Shown piece by piece: positions 43,591-51,426 of a stretch of DNA of 64,000 bases. The DNA lies in the NCBI GenBank assembly GCA_964250755.1, contig CAXUHB010000018.1, positions 8,625 through 72,624 on the forward strand, written 5' to 3'. The notes under the pieces were generated by a model. It made no database searches. It was given only the letters and a program-made list of their open reading frames with translations, and was not told the origin of the DNA. Source of the DNA: DASWOJ01 sp964250755. Its GTDB lineage: Bacteria > Pseudomonadota > Alphaproteobacteria > Acetobacterales > Acetobacteraceae. The first letter of the stretch is position 1, and every line of letters starts with the position of its first letter. Position numbers and translations under genes: made by a program.

Positions 43591-44823
43591 CTACGCCTTC
43601 ACCAGCGCGCACCCGCCCTCCCCCACCGGCCGCCACGCCTCCGCGGCGGGCGTCGTCGCCACCAGGTCCAGCAGGTCCCATTGCGCCTTCACCGCTGCGG
43701 GCGCGCGGGCCTGGAACAGGTAGGCCGGAAACAGCGCCCGCCCGTCGGCGCGTATGCTGCCCGCGCCGAAGGCGTCGTCCATCGTCGGCGTCGCCTTCAT
43801 CTGCGCCACCGCCGCAGCCCCGTCCGCCTTGGCCCGCGCCGGGCCGAGCGCCTTCACGGCCTTCAGGTAGTGCAGCGCGCTGGCGTAGCAGCCGGCCTGG
43901 ATCATGTTCGGCGGCCGGCGGCCCGGCATCCGGTCAATGACCCGCTTCGTGAAGCCCCGCGTGCCCTCGTTCATGTCCCAATAGAAGCTGCCGGTCAGGT
44001 AGAGCCCCTGCGCTAGCTCCGGCCCGATGGCGTCCACGTCGGTCGGATGCGCCAGCAGCGCCGCCATCCGCATCGTCTTCTCCAGCCCGAACTCGTGCGC
44101 CTGCTTCACCCCGTTCACGGTGTCGTTGCCGGCGGAGGCGAAGCCGATCACGTTCGCCCCGCTGGCCTGGGCCTGCAGCAGGTAGGAGGAGAAGTCCGTC
44201 GTCTCCGGGAAGGGGTATGCCGCACGGCCCACCACGGTTCCGCCTGAAGCCTTCACGAAGGATGCGGCATCGCGCTCCAACTGCTGGCCGAACACGTAGT
44301 CCGCGACGATGAAGAACCACCGGTCGCCGCCGCGCTTCACAAGCTGCGTGGCGGTGGAGCGGGACAGCATGTAGGTGTCGTAGGCCCAGTGCACCGTGTT
44401 GGGCGTGCATTGCACCCCGGTCAGGTCCGCGGTGCCGCCGCCGCTGTTCAGATAGACCTTGTTCCGCTCCCGCACGACGTTGGCGACGGCGAGCGCGACG
44501 GAGCTGGTGGGCACGTCCACGATGGCGTCCACCCCATCCCGGTCCAGCCACTGCCGGGCGATGCCCGCACCGATGTCGGGCTTGTTCTGGTGGTCGGCGC
44601 TGACGACCTCGACCTGGAAGCCCGCTTGGGACGCCGGCTCGCCCCACTCCTCCGCGGCCAGGCGGGTGCAGGCGACGGAGCCGCCCCCGGTGTTGTCCCG
44701 GTAGGGGCCGGACTGGTCGTTCAGCACGCCCAGGCGGATTGTGACGGGCTGGGCGCGGGCCGAGGCCAAGGGCGCGGCGGCGGCCAGGGTGGAACCGAGC
44801 AGGAGGCGGCGTGTGACCGGCAT
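43591..44823 (-). CDS. ABC transporter substrate-binding protein, amide/urea type (lone, second paralogue)
   Basis: 410 residues. Tat-like signal (MPVTRRLLLGSTLAAAAPLASARAQ). Periplasmic-binding fold I: TIRLGVLNDQSGPYRDNTGGGSVA, VVDVPTSSVALAVANVVRERNK, RWFFIVADYVFGQQLERDAASF and ANVIGFASAGNDTVNGVKQA. It is similar in pattern to 28207-29418. No permease or ATPase genes are adjacent. The ligand is unknown; such genes are amplified in Acetobacteraceae and betaproteobacteria. Confidence 0.9.
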   Translation of the reverse strand: MPVTRRLLLGSTLAAAAPLASARAQPVTIRLGVLNDQSGPYRDNTGGGSVACTRLAAEEWGEPASQAGFQVEVVSADHQNKPDIGAGIARQWLDRDGVDAIVDVPTSSVALAVANVVRERNKVYLNSGGGTADLTGVQCTPNTVHWAYDTYMLSRSTATQLVKRGGDRWFFIVADYVFGQQLERDAASFVKASGGTVVGRAAYPFPETTDFSSYLLQAQASGANVIGFASAGNDTVNGVKQAHEFGLEKTMRMAALLAHPTDVDAIGPELAQGLYLTGSFYWDMNEGTRGFTKRVIDRMPGRRPPNMIQAGCYASALHYLKAVKALGPARAKADGAAAVAQMKATPTMDDAFGAGSIRADGRALFPAYLFQARAPAAVKAQWDLLDLVATTPAAEAWRPVGEGGCALVKA

Positions 44824-45141
44824 GGCGAGCGTTCCCTGTATTTGTTTGCCGCAGCCAACACCCGCTCGCCGCCTGCCGCAATCCCCGGCGTGGCCCGGCC
44901 GCATCGCCTGGGCCATCGTGCCCCGCCGGCAGGCCGGCATGGGAGATGGCCTGGAGCACGGACGGCTTGCGGCGGCTTGGGCGGCCAGGCGCTTGGCGTT
45001 AATGGCTAGGTAGGGATATTCCGTTATGGTAAGCCGGACAGCGTTGGCGCGTGCTGTTCGCGTCCTGGCGGCACAGAGGATGGGAGACGTGGTCACGCAT
45101 CCCATGCCATTGATGCAACCGGGCCGGCAGGACTGCCGCCG
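44824..45141. other. Intergenic region upstream of the DSF signalling genes
   Basis: 318 bp between the divergent ABC binding-protein gene and the response-regulator gene. It contains an AT-richer patch at about 44993-45030 that includes the promoter candidate listed separately. No gene, repeat family member or RNA gene is seen in the remainder. Confidence 0.5.
44993..45021 (+). promoter_or_regulatory. Possible promoter of the rpf-like operon
   Basis: TTGGCG (44993-44998), 17-bp spacer, ATATTC (45016-45021), in an AT-richer patch of an otherwise GC-rich region. It would start transcription about 115-140 bp before the response-regulator gene. Weak match; based on sequence only. Confidence 0.3.
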
Positions 45142-47328
45142 GTGCGGGACCGGGGACAGCATGTGACACTCATCGTCGTGGTGGATGACAGCGTAACCAA
45201 CCGCAAGATCTTCACCCGCCTTGCCGGGGGGATCGCCGGGGACGCCACGGTGACGGCGTTCTGCGACCCTGAGGCGATGCTCGCCTGGCTGCCCGCGCAC
45301 TCGCCGGACCTGGTCATCACGGACTACAAGATGCCCGGCATGGATGGGGCCGAATTCGTCCAGCGGCTGCGGCGGCTGCCGGCCAGCCGGGACGTGCCGG
45401 TCGTCGTGATCACCGCCTACGAAGACCGGGAGTTCCGGCTGCGCGCCCTGGACGCGGGCGCGACGGACTTCCTGCAAAGCCCCGTGGACCACCAGGAGTT
45501 CCTGACGCGCAGCCGCAACCTGCTCAAGCTCGGCCAGCAGCAAAAGCTGATCCGCTGCCGGGCCGAGGATCTGGAACGCGAGCTTGAGGCAATCGAACGC
45601 CTGCACGAGAAGGCGATCCGCGACAGCCGGACCCGCCTAGTGCAGGTGATAGACACGATTCCCGCCGTCATCACCGCCGCGGACGACACCGGTGCCCGGG
45701 TGTTCGTCAACCGCTACGGCGCCGGGCTGCTGCCGCTGCCGCCCGGGCGCCCCGCGCCGCTCGACCTCAACGACCAGCGCGTGCTCCGCAGCGGGCAGCC
45801 GGTGCTGGGCTACGAGGAGACGGTGACGGACCCGTCGGGGGCAAGCCGCATCCTGCTGACCAGCAAGTTCCCGCTGCTGGACGCGCAGGGCGCGGTGCGG
45901 AACGTGCTCACGACCTCGTTCGACATCACAGCGCGCAAGCAGGCGGAACGCGAGCTGCACCACCTCGCCCACCACGACGTCCTGACCGGGCTGGGCAACC
46001 GCCTGCTGCTGATGGAGGTGCTGCGGGGCCACGCGGCGCAGTTGCCGGACGGCGAGGCGCCCAGCGCCGGCCCGGACGCAGGGTCGGGCGGCGGCTTGGA
46101 CGCCGGTCCGGGCAAGCGCCGCTTCGCGCTGCACTTCATAGACCTCGACCGGTTCAAGAGCATCAACGACGGGTTCGGGCACGAGCAGGGCGACATGCTG
46201 CTGAAGCTGGTGGCGGCCCGGCTGCAGGAGACGCTGCGGCCCTCGGACATGGTGGCGCGGCTGGGCGGGGACGAGTTCGCGGTGGTCCAGGCCGGGGCCG
46301 GGCTGGAGGACGCGCATGCCCTGGCCAACCGTATGATCGCCCGCGTGTCGGAGCCGGTGATGATCGAGCGGCACAAGGCCACCATCGGCGCCAGCGTCGG
46401 CATCACGCTGGCGCCTGACGACGGGCAGACGGCGGAGCAGCTTATCAAGAACGCCGACCTCGCGATGTATCGCGCCAAGCGCGAGGGGCGCGGCCGATCC
46501 CGGTTCTTCACCGCGGAGATGCAGACCGCCGCCCGCGCATCGGTGCTGATGGAGATAGACCTGCGCCGCGCCATCGCGCATGACGAATTCGTCATGCTTT
46601 ACCAGCCGCAGTTGGACGCCGCCGCCGGCCGCGTCACGGGTGCCGAGGCGCTGCTGCGCTGGCGCCGGCCCGGACACGGCCTGGTGCTGCCGCAGGACTT
46701 CCTGCCCCTGGCCGAGGACACCGGCCTCATCGTGGACATAGACCGCTGGGTGCTGCGCGAGGTTTGCCGCCAGGGCGTCGCGTGGGCTGCCCAAGGCTCC
46801 CCGATCCGCGCGGCGGCCAATATATCCGGCCGGACCTTCAAGTTGGAGGACGTGCGCCGTCTCGTCCTGGACACCCTGCAGGACACCGGCCTGGACCCCG
46901 CGCTGCTGGAACTGGAGCTGACCGAAAGCACCTTGATGGAGCACCATCAGGACATCCAGGCCGGGCTGGGCGCCCTGCGCCGGCTGGGGGTGCAGATCGC
47001 GGTGGACGACTTCGGCACGGGATACTCCTCCCTGGCCTACCTGCAGCTTCTGCCGATCGACCGCCTGAAGATAGACGGCTCCTTCGTGCGGGGCCTCCGC
47101 GGCCAGGCCAGCGGCGCCGCCATCGTGGGCGCCATCGTGGGCATCGGCCATAGCCTCGGCTTGGAGGTGCTGGCCGAAGGCGTGGAAACGGCCGAGCAGT
47201 TGGACCAGGTGCGCCTGGCCGGCTGCGACTCCGTGCAGGGCTACCTGTTCAGCGCGGCGCTCGCGGCGGACAGCTTCCACCTCTACCAGCCGGAACCGCA
47301 AGCCCATCCGGCGGCGCGCTCGGCATGA
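45142..47328 (+). CDS. RpfG-like receiver fused to PAS-like, GGDEF and EAL domains
   Basis: 728 residues from the ATG at 45142; a GTG at 45163 gives MTLIVVVDDS and may be the true start. The receiver (to about 125) has Asp61 in TDYKMPGMDG, and its text VVITAYEDREFRLRALDAGATDF and SPVDHQEFLTRSRNLLKL closely resembles RpfG. A coiled/PAS-like region (125-280) is followed by an intact GGDEF (RLGGDEF at 373-379, RPSD inhibitory site) and an EAL domain (EAL at 502-504, DDFGTGYSSL, EGVET). It can thus make and/or degrade cyclic-di-GMP. Its TGA overlaps the ATG of the kinase gene. Confidence 0.92.
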   Translation: MRDRGQHVTLIVVVDDSVTNRKIFTRLAGGIAGDATVTAFCDPEAMLAWLPAHSPDLVITDYKMPGMDGAEFVQRLRRLPASRDVPVVVITAYEDREFRLRALDAGATDFLQSPVDHQEFLTRSRNLLKLGQQQKLIRCRAEDLERELEAIERLHEKAIRDSRTRLVQVIDTIPAVITAADDTGARVFVNRYGAGLLPLPPGRPAPLDLNDQRVLRSGQPVLGYEETVTDPSGASRILLTSKFPLLDAQGAVRNVLTTSFDITARKQAERELHHLAHHDVLTGLGNRLLLMEVLRGHAAQLPDGEAPSAGPDAGSGGGLDAGPGKRRFALHFIDLDRFKSINDGFGHEQGDMLLKLVAARLQETLRPSDMVARLGGDEFAVVQAGAGLEDAHALANRMIARVSEPVMIERHKATIGASVGITLAPDDGQTAEQLIKNADLAMYRAKREGRGRSRFFTAEMQTAARASVLMEIDLRRAIAHDEFVMLYQPQLDAAAGRVTGAEALLRWRRPGHGLVLPQDFLPLAEDTGLIVDIDRWVLREVCRQGVAWAAQGSPIRAAANISGRTFKLEDVRRLVLDTLQDTGLDPALLELELTESTLMEHHQDIQAGLGALRRLGVQIAVDDFGTGYSSLAYLQLLPIDRLKIDGSFVRGLRGQASGAAIVGAIVGIGHSLGLEVLAEGVETAEQLDQVRLAGCDSVQGYLFSAALAADSFHLYQPEPQAHPAARSA

Positions 47329-49964
47329 TGCGGCGGCCCGGAGCGCCGCGCTGGTGCGGGCGGATGCTGGCCCGCCTGCGGGCCGGCGGCGACCGCGAAT
47401 ACGAGATGCTGGCGAACCGCCTGGTGATCGGCGCCGCGGCCGTGGTTTACTCCTTCGCCGCCATCGGCAGCGGAGTCGCCGCGCGGCGGGAGCTGCAGGT
47501 CATCGCGGCGCTGTTCCTGGCAGGGGCCGCCGCGCTCACGGCCCACGCGCTGGCCCGGCCCGGAGCGTCGCGGGCGCGGCGGCTGCTCGGCATCCTGCTG
47601 GACAACGGCGCGCTGTCGCTGGCCTTCCAGATGGGCGGCGCAGTCGTGACGCCGTTCTTTCCGGTCTACCTCTGGATCATCCTGGGCAACGGGTTCCGGT
47701 TCGGATTGGGGTGGCTACGCATCTCCGCCGCAGCCGGGGGGCTGGGCTTCGGCCTGGTGCTGCTGACGACCCCCTACTGGTCCGCGAACCTTCACCTGGG
47801 CGTCGGCCTGCTGGTCGGGCTGGTGGCCATCCCCCTCTATGCCGAAGTCCTGATACGCCGCCTGTCCGCCGCCAAGCAGCAGGCCGAGGCCGCGAACGTG
47901 GCCAAAAGCTTGTTCCTGGCCCGCGTGAGCCACGAGCTGCGGACGCCGCTGAACGCCGTCATCGGCATGGGCAGCCTGATCGCCGCGACCCGCCTGAATG
48001 ACGAGCAGCGCGAGATGAGCGACACCATCGTGAGCGCATCGTCAGCGCTGCTGGCGCTGATCGACGACATCCTGGACCTGTCCCGGGCCGAGGCCGGACG
48101 GATGCCGGTGAACGTCGCCCCCTTCGACCTGAACGGCCTGCTGCGGGAGGTGGCCGCCGTGTTCCGGCTGCGCGCACAGGAGAAGGGCCTCCGGCTGGCG
48201 CTGCACGTCTCGGCCCGGACGCCGCTGGACGTGACCGGAGATGTCCGGCACCTGCGCGAAGTCCTGCTCAACCTCGTCGGCAACGCGGTGAAGTTCACCG
48301 GGGCAGGCAGCGTCACCCTGTCGGTGGACTGCCCCGCTACGAACCGGCCCGCCCCGGAAGGCGCGGACGCGGACTGGGCCGACCTCCGGTTCGAGGTCGC
48401 CGATACCGGCATCGGCATCGCGCCAGCCGCACAGGAGCGGGTGTTCGAAGACTTCACCCAGGCCGACGGCACCATCATGAACCGGTTCGGCGGCACCGGC
48501 CTCGGCCTGGCGATCACCCGGAGGCTGGTCGGGCTGATGGGCGGCACGGTCACGCTGCGGAGCGCGGAAGGTAAGGGAAGCACCTTCGTGGTCGAGCTGC
48601 GGCTCGGACGGACGGCGGCGCGTCCGGTCCCGCAAGGCGTGCAGCTGGCGATGACGGCGTACGGAGGGGCCGAGCTGGACGGGTTGGCGGACCGCCTGCG
48701 CGGCCTCGGCTTCGCGGTGGCGCCAGGAGCGCATACTGGCGCGCGCACAGGGACGCACCCCGCCGGCGCACTCGGCAGCATCACGCTTGCCGGCGGCGGC
48801 CCAGCCGTGCTGGTGCTGGCGGGCAATCCCGGCATGATCCCGCTGGACATCCGGCAGGCCTGCGCCTCCGCCGTGGCGGAGGCCAGCCCTGACGAGCACC
48901 TGGCCACAGCCGTCCGCCTCCTGTGCGGGCACGGCACCTCGACGGCTGCGCCCGACGGCCCGGCCGCGCTGCGGCCCCGGCCGTTTCACGTGCTCGTCGC
49001 AGATGACAACCACGTCAATACGCGCGTGCTGCAAATGGTGCTCCGCCGCGCCGGGCACACCGTGACGGTCGTGAGCAACGGGGAGCAGGCGCTGGACGAA
49101 CTGGAGGCGGGCCGGTTCGATGCGGTGCTGATGGACCTGAATATGCCGGTGCTGGATGGCCTTGAGGCCACCAAGATGTTCCGGTTCTGCGCGCTGGGCG
49201 AGGCGCGCACCCCGATAATCGGGCTGACGGCGGACGTGACGGACGGCGTGCAGGCGCGGTGCCTGGCGGCGGGGATGGATGCGTGCCTGTCCAAGCCGGT
49301 GGAGCCGGCGGAGCTGCTGGACGCGCTGGACGCGCTTGTGCCGGTCGGGGCTGTGCCGGTCGGGGCTGTGCCGGCCGGGGCCGAGCAGCCCAGGACCGCC
49401 TCGGGCGGTGCGGACCAGGCTGAGGCGGACCAGGCTGGCGCCGACCAGGCTGGGACCGGCTCGGCGGACGGCGCCGTGACGGACATCGCGGCGCATCCGC
49501 GGTTCCGCGCCGCAGGCGGCCCGGCAGTGGACCAGGCGATGCTGGCCAAGCTGGAGGCGCTAGGCGGACGGGAGTTCTTGGACGACCTGATCGCGGACTT
49601 CCTGGCCGACGCCCATCGGCTGCAGGAGGAGATCACAACGGCCTGTGCAGCAGGCGACGGCGCCGCCGTGGCCGCGCACGCCCACGCGCTGCTCGGCGCG
49701 GCAGGCAACATGGGAGCGGAGCCGCTGCGTTCGGCCTGCCGGGTCCTGCAGAACGCGCCTCCCAGCAGCCTCGCGCGGGATGGCGGGACCGGGCTGCGCG
49801 ACCTCCGGCTGGAGCTGAACCGCGCCGCCCGCAGCCTGGATGCCTTGCGCGCTTCGCGCAGCCTGGATGCCGAGCGCGCCGCGGCAATGTCCCAGCCTGC
49901 AACCCTCCTCAGCCACGCTGGCCAGAACGGGCCGGGGGGCCAGCCGTTGTCGGACGCGGGATAA
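47325..49964 (+). CDS. rpfC: RpfC-like membrane hybrid histidine kinase (HK-REC-HPt), DSF sensor candidate
   Basis: 879 residues. About five membrane helices occupy residues 30-180. HisKA has His203 in VSHELRTPLNAVIG; HATPase motifs are NLVGNAVKF, DTGIGIA and GGTGLGL. A receiver follows with Asp560-Asp561 and phospho-acceptor Asp604 (LMDLNMPVLDG), then a linker with 15-bp tandem repeats (VPVGAVPVGAVPAGA), and an HPt domain with His787 (HALLG, where HxLKG is usual). This is the domain order of Xanthomonas RpfC, the DSF receptor. ATGA overlap links it to the upstream regulator. An ATG at 47328 is an alternative start. Confidence 0.9.
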   Translation: MMRRPGAPRWCGRMLARLRAGGDREYEMLANRLVIGAAAVVYSFAAIGSGVAARRELQVIAALFLAGAAALTAHALARPGASRARRLLGILLDNGALSLAFQMGGAVVTPFFPVYLWIILGNGFRFGLGWLRISAAAGGLGFGLVLLTTPYWSANLHLGVGLLVGLVAIPLYAEVLIRRLSAAKQQAEAANVAKSLFLARVSHELRTPLNAVIGMGSLIAATRLNDEQREMSDTIVSASSALLALIDDILDLSRAEAGRMPVNVAPFDLNGLLREVAAVFRLRAQEKGLRLALHVSARTPLDVTGDVRHLREVLLNLVGNAVKFTGAGSVTLSVDCPATNRPAPEGADADWADLRFEVADTGIGIAPAAQERVFEDFTQADGTIMNRFGGTGLGLAITRRLVGLMGGTVTLRSAEGKGSTFVVELRLGRTAARPVPQGVQLAMTAYGGAELDGLADRLRGLGFAVAPGAHTGARTGTHPAGALGSITLAGGGPAVLVLAGNPGMIPLDIRQACASAVAEASPDEHLATAVRLLCGHGTSTAAPDGPAALRPRPFHVLVADDNHVNTRVLQMVLRRAGHTVTVVSNGEQALDELEAGRFDAVLMDLNMPVLDGLEATKMFRFCALGEARTPIIGLTADVTDGVQARCLAAGMDACLSKPVEPAELLDALDALVPVGAVPVGAVPAGAEQPRTASGGADQAEADQAGADQAGTGSADGAVTDIAAHPRFRAAGGPAVDQAMLAKLEALGGREFLDDLIADFLADAHRLQEEITTACAAGDGAAVAAHAHALLGAAGNMGAEPLRSACRVLQNAPPSSLARDGGTGLRDLRLELNRAARSLDALRASRSLDAERAAAMSQPATLLSHAGQNGPGGQPLSDAG

Positions 49965-49978
49965 GGCAGTTTGCATCC

Positions 49979-50081
49979 AGGTCCAGCCGCGAAGCGGCTG
50001 GACCTGAAGCTGCAAGCACCTGCTTGCACAGCAGGAACCTGGACCGCGTTGCAGCCGGGACCGCCTGCGAGGCGGTCCCGG
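49979..50081. terminator. Three consecutive hairpins between convergent rpfC and rpfF
   Basis: Perfect stems: 12 bp with GAA loop (49979-50005, AGGTCCAGCCGC arm), 7 bp (50012-50027, GCAAGCA-CC-TGCTTGC), and 11 bp with TGCGA loop (50055-50081, CCGGGACCGCC arm). They lie in the 169-bp convergent gap. There is no T-tract, so they could act as a bidirectional transcript-end structure or protect 3' ends. Confidence 0.6.
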
Positions 50082-50133
50082 CAGCAGTGGGGACGGCACG
50101 GCGGCCCGCTCCCCACCCTGCCGCCGCCCCAGG

Positions 50134-51081
50134 CTACTCCGCGGCAACCGGGACGGAGCGCACCAGGCGGCGGGCCTGGGCAGAGGCCAGCCGCTGCATG
50201 TGGCGTAGGCTGTCGTCCGACAGCTCCAGCGCGGTGTCCACCCAAAGCTCGGTGACGCGGATCAGCTCCTCGTGCGTCACGGGATGGATCATCTGGCGGA
50301 CGGCGCGGATGGCGCGGCGGGCGGTGCTGCGGCGGTCGGCTTCGGCGATGTAGCGGCGGGTGGCGGCGACGCCCTCCCCATCCTCGGCCAGCACGTCCAC
50401 CAGGCCCATGTCGTGCAGCTCGGCCGCAGAGTAGATTTGCCCGCTGCAGATCATGCGTTCGGCTGCTGCAGGGGTCATGCGCCGGGACAGGAAGCTGTAG
50501 GCGCCCATGCCGGGGAACAGGTTGAACATGATCTCCGGCAGGCCGAAGCGGGCGCTGCGCTCGGCGATCAGGACGTGGCAGGCAAGCGCGGCCTCGAAGC
50601 CGCCGCCCAGGGCTTGGCCGCGGACGAGCGCGATGGTGGTGATGCCGTTGCCGTAGCCGTCGGAGTTGTTGAACACGATGTCCACGCAGCGGCGGGCGTA
50701 GTCGGCCAGGGCCGCGCGGTCCCGCCGGCGGATGGCGTCGGCGAACATCGGCAGGTCGCCGCCCAAGTTGTACACCCCCGGCGTCTGTGACCCCACCACC
50801 AGGGTCCGCAGCGCCTGCTGGCCGGCGGGCGTGCGCACCACATGGCTGGCGCGCAAGGCGTCCTGGACGCGGACCATGTCCGCAAGCAGGCCGGGCGTGT
50901 AGCTGGGCCGGTCGGCGCCGGTCATGTCGCACCACATGGTGCCGGTGCTCTCCTCCATGTTGAGCGCGAGGTAGCGGTAGGTTCCGGCGGCCAGCGGCCC
51001 CGTGCCGTGCCATGGGGCTTCCGCCTCATGGCGGCTGACGGCGGCGTGCAGCGGCGTCGGAATCTGATTCAGGTGAGACAT
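50134..51081 (-). CDS. rpfF: RpfF-like DSF synthase (crotonase fold)
   Basis: 315 residues from the ATG at 51081, which follows AAGGAG at 5 bp spacing. The crotonase fold shows NNSDGYGNGITTIALVRGQALGGGFE, then LIAERSARFGLPEIMFNLFPGMGAYSFLSRR. The two glutamates needed by Xanthomonas RpfF for acyl-ACP dehydration and thioester cleavage (E141 and E161) correspond to Glu163 and Glu183, with identical spacing. It should make a cis-2-unsaturated fatty acid signal. It is convergent with the rpfC-like gene and divergent from a giant glycosyltransferase. Confidence 0.9.
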   Translation of the reverse strand: MSHLNQIPTPLHAAVSRHEAEAPWHGTGPLAAGTYRYLALNMEESTGTMWCDMTGADRPSYTPGLLADMVRVQDALRASHVVRTPAGQQALRTLVVGSQTPGVYNLGGDLPMFADAIRRRDRAALADYARRCVDIVFNNSDGYGNGITTIALVRGQALGGGFEAALACHVLIAERSARFGLPEIMFNLFPGMGAYSFLSRRMTPAAAERMICSGQIYSAAELHDMGLVDVLAEDGEGVAATRRYIAEADRRSTARRAIRAVRQMIHPVTHEELIRVTELWVDTALELSDDSLRHMQRLASAQARRLVRSVPVAAE

Positions 51082-51426
51082 GCATGCTCCTTCATGTGCG
51101 CGGCGCGAGCCGACCGGATTTTCCGGTGGCTGCCGGCATATCCAACGTAGCTGCGGCTGCTGTGGAACAAGGAGACAATATTGGCGTCCTTGTGGAAGTG
51201 ATGCCCTGGCGGAACAGGCGCGCAGACGATCCGCAGCCGGAAACGTCAGGGACGGGCACCTGCGCCGGCTTGGACTGAGATTCCGGCAAGGGCAGACGCC
51301 GGTGACGGCCGATGGCGCCGCGTGGGGCCAGGCGCCAGGCAGGAACAGGCGCGCTTCCCGCACGGCCGGCGTGGCAACCCGTGAAAGGTCTGCCCAAGGA
51401 TCGGGATTTCAGTTACCCGTTCCTTG
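51082..51426. other. Divergent intergenic region between rpfF and the 1144-residue glycosyltransferase
   Basis: 345 bp that must hold both promoters. I see no convincing -35/-10 pairs. A perfect 6-bp dyad (51113-51127) lies 32 bp upstream of the rpfF start and is listed separately. No repeat family member is present. Confidence 0.5.
51113..51127. promoter_or_regulatory. Dyad ACCGGA-TTT-TCCGGT upstream of rpfF
   Basis: Perfect inverted repeat of 6 bp with a 3-bp centre, in the rpfF leader. It could be an operator for a dimeric regulator or a leader hairpin; there is no functional evidence. Confidence 0.35.
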
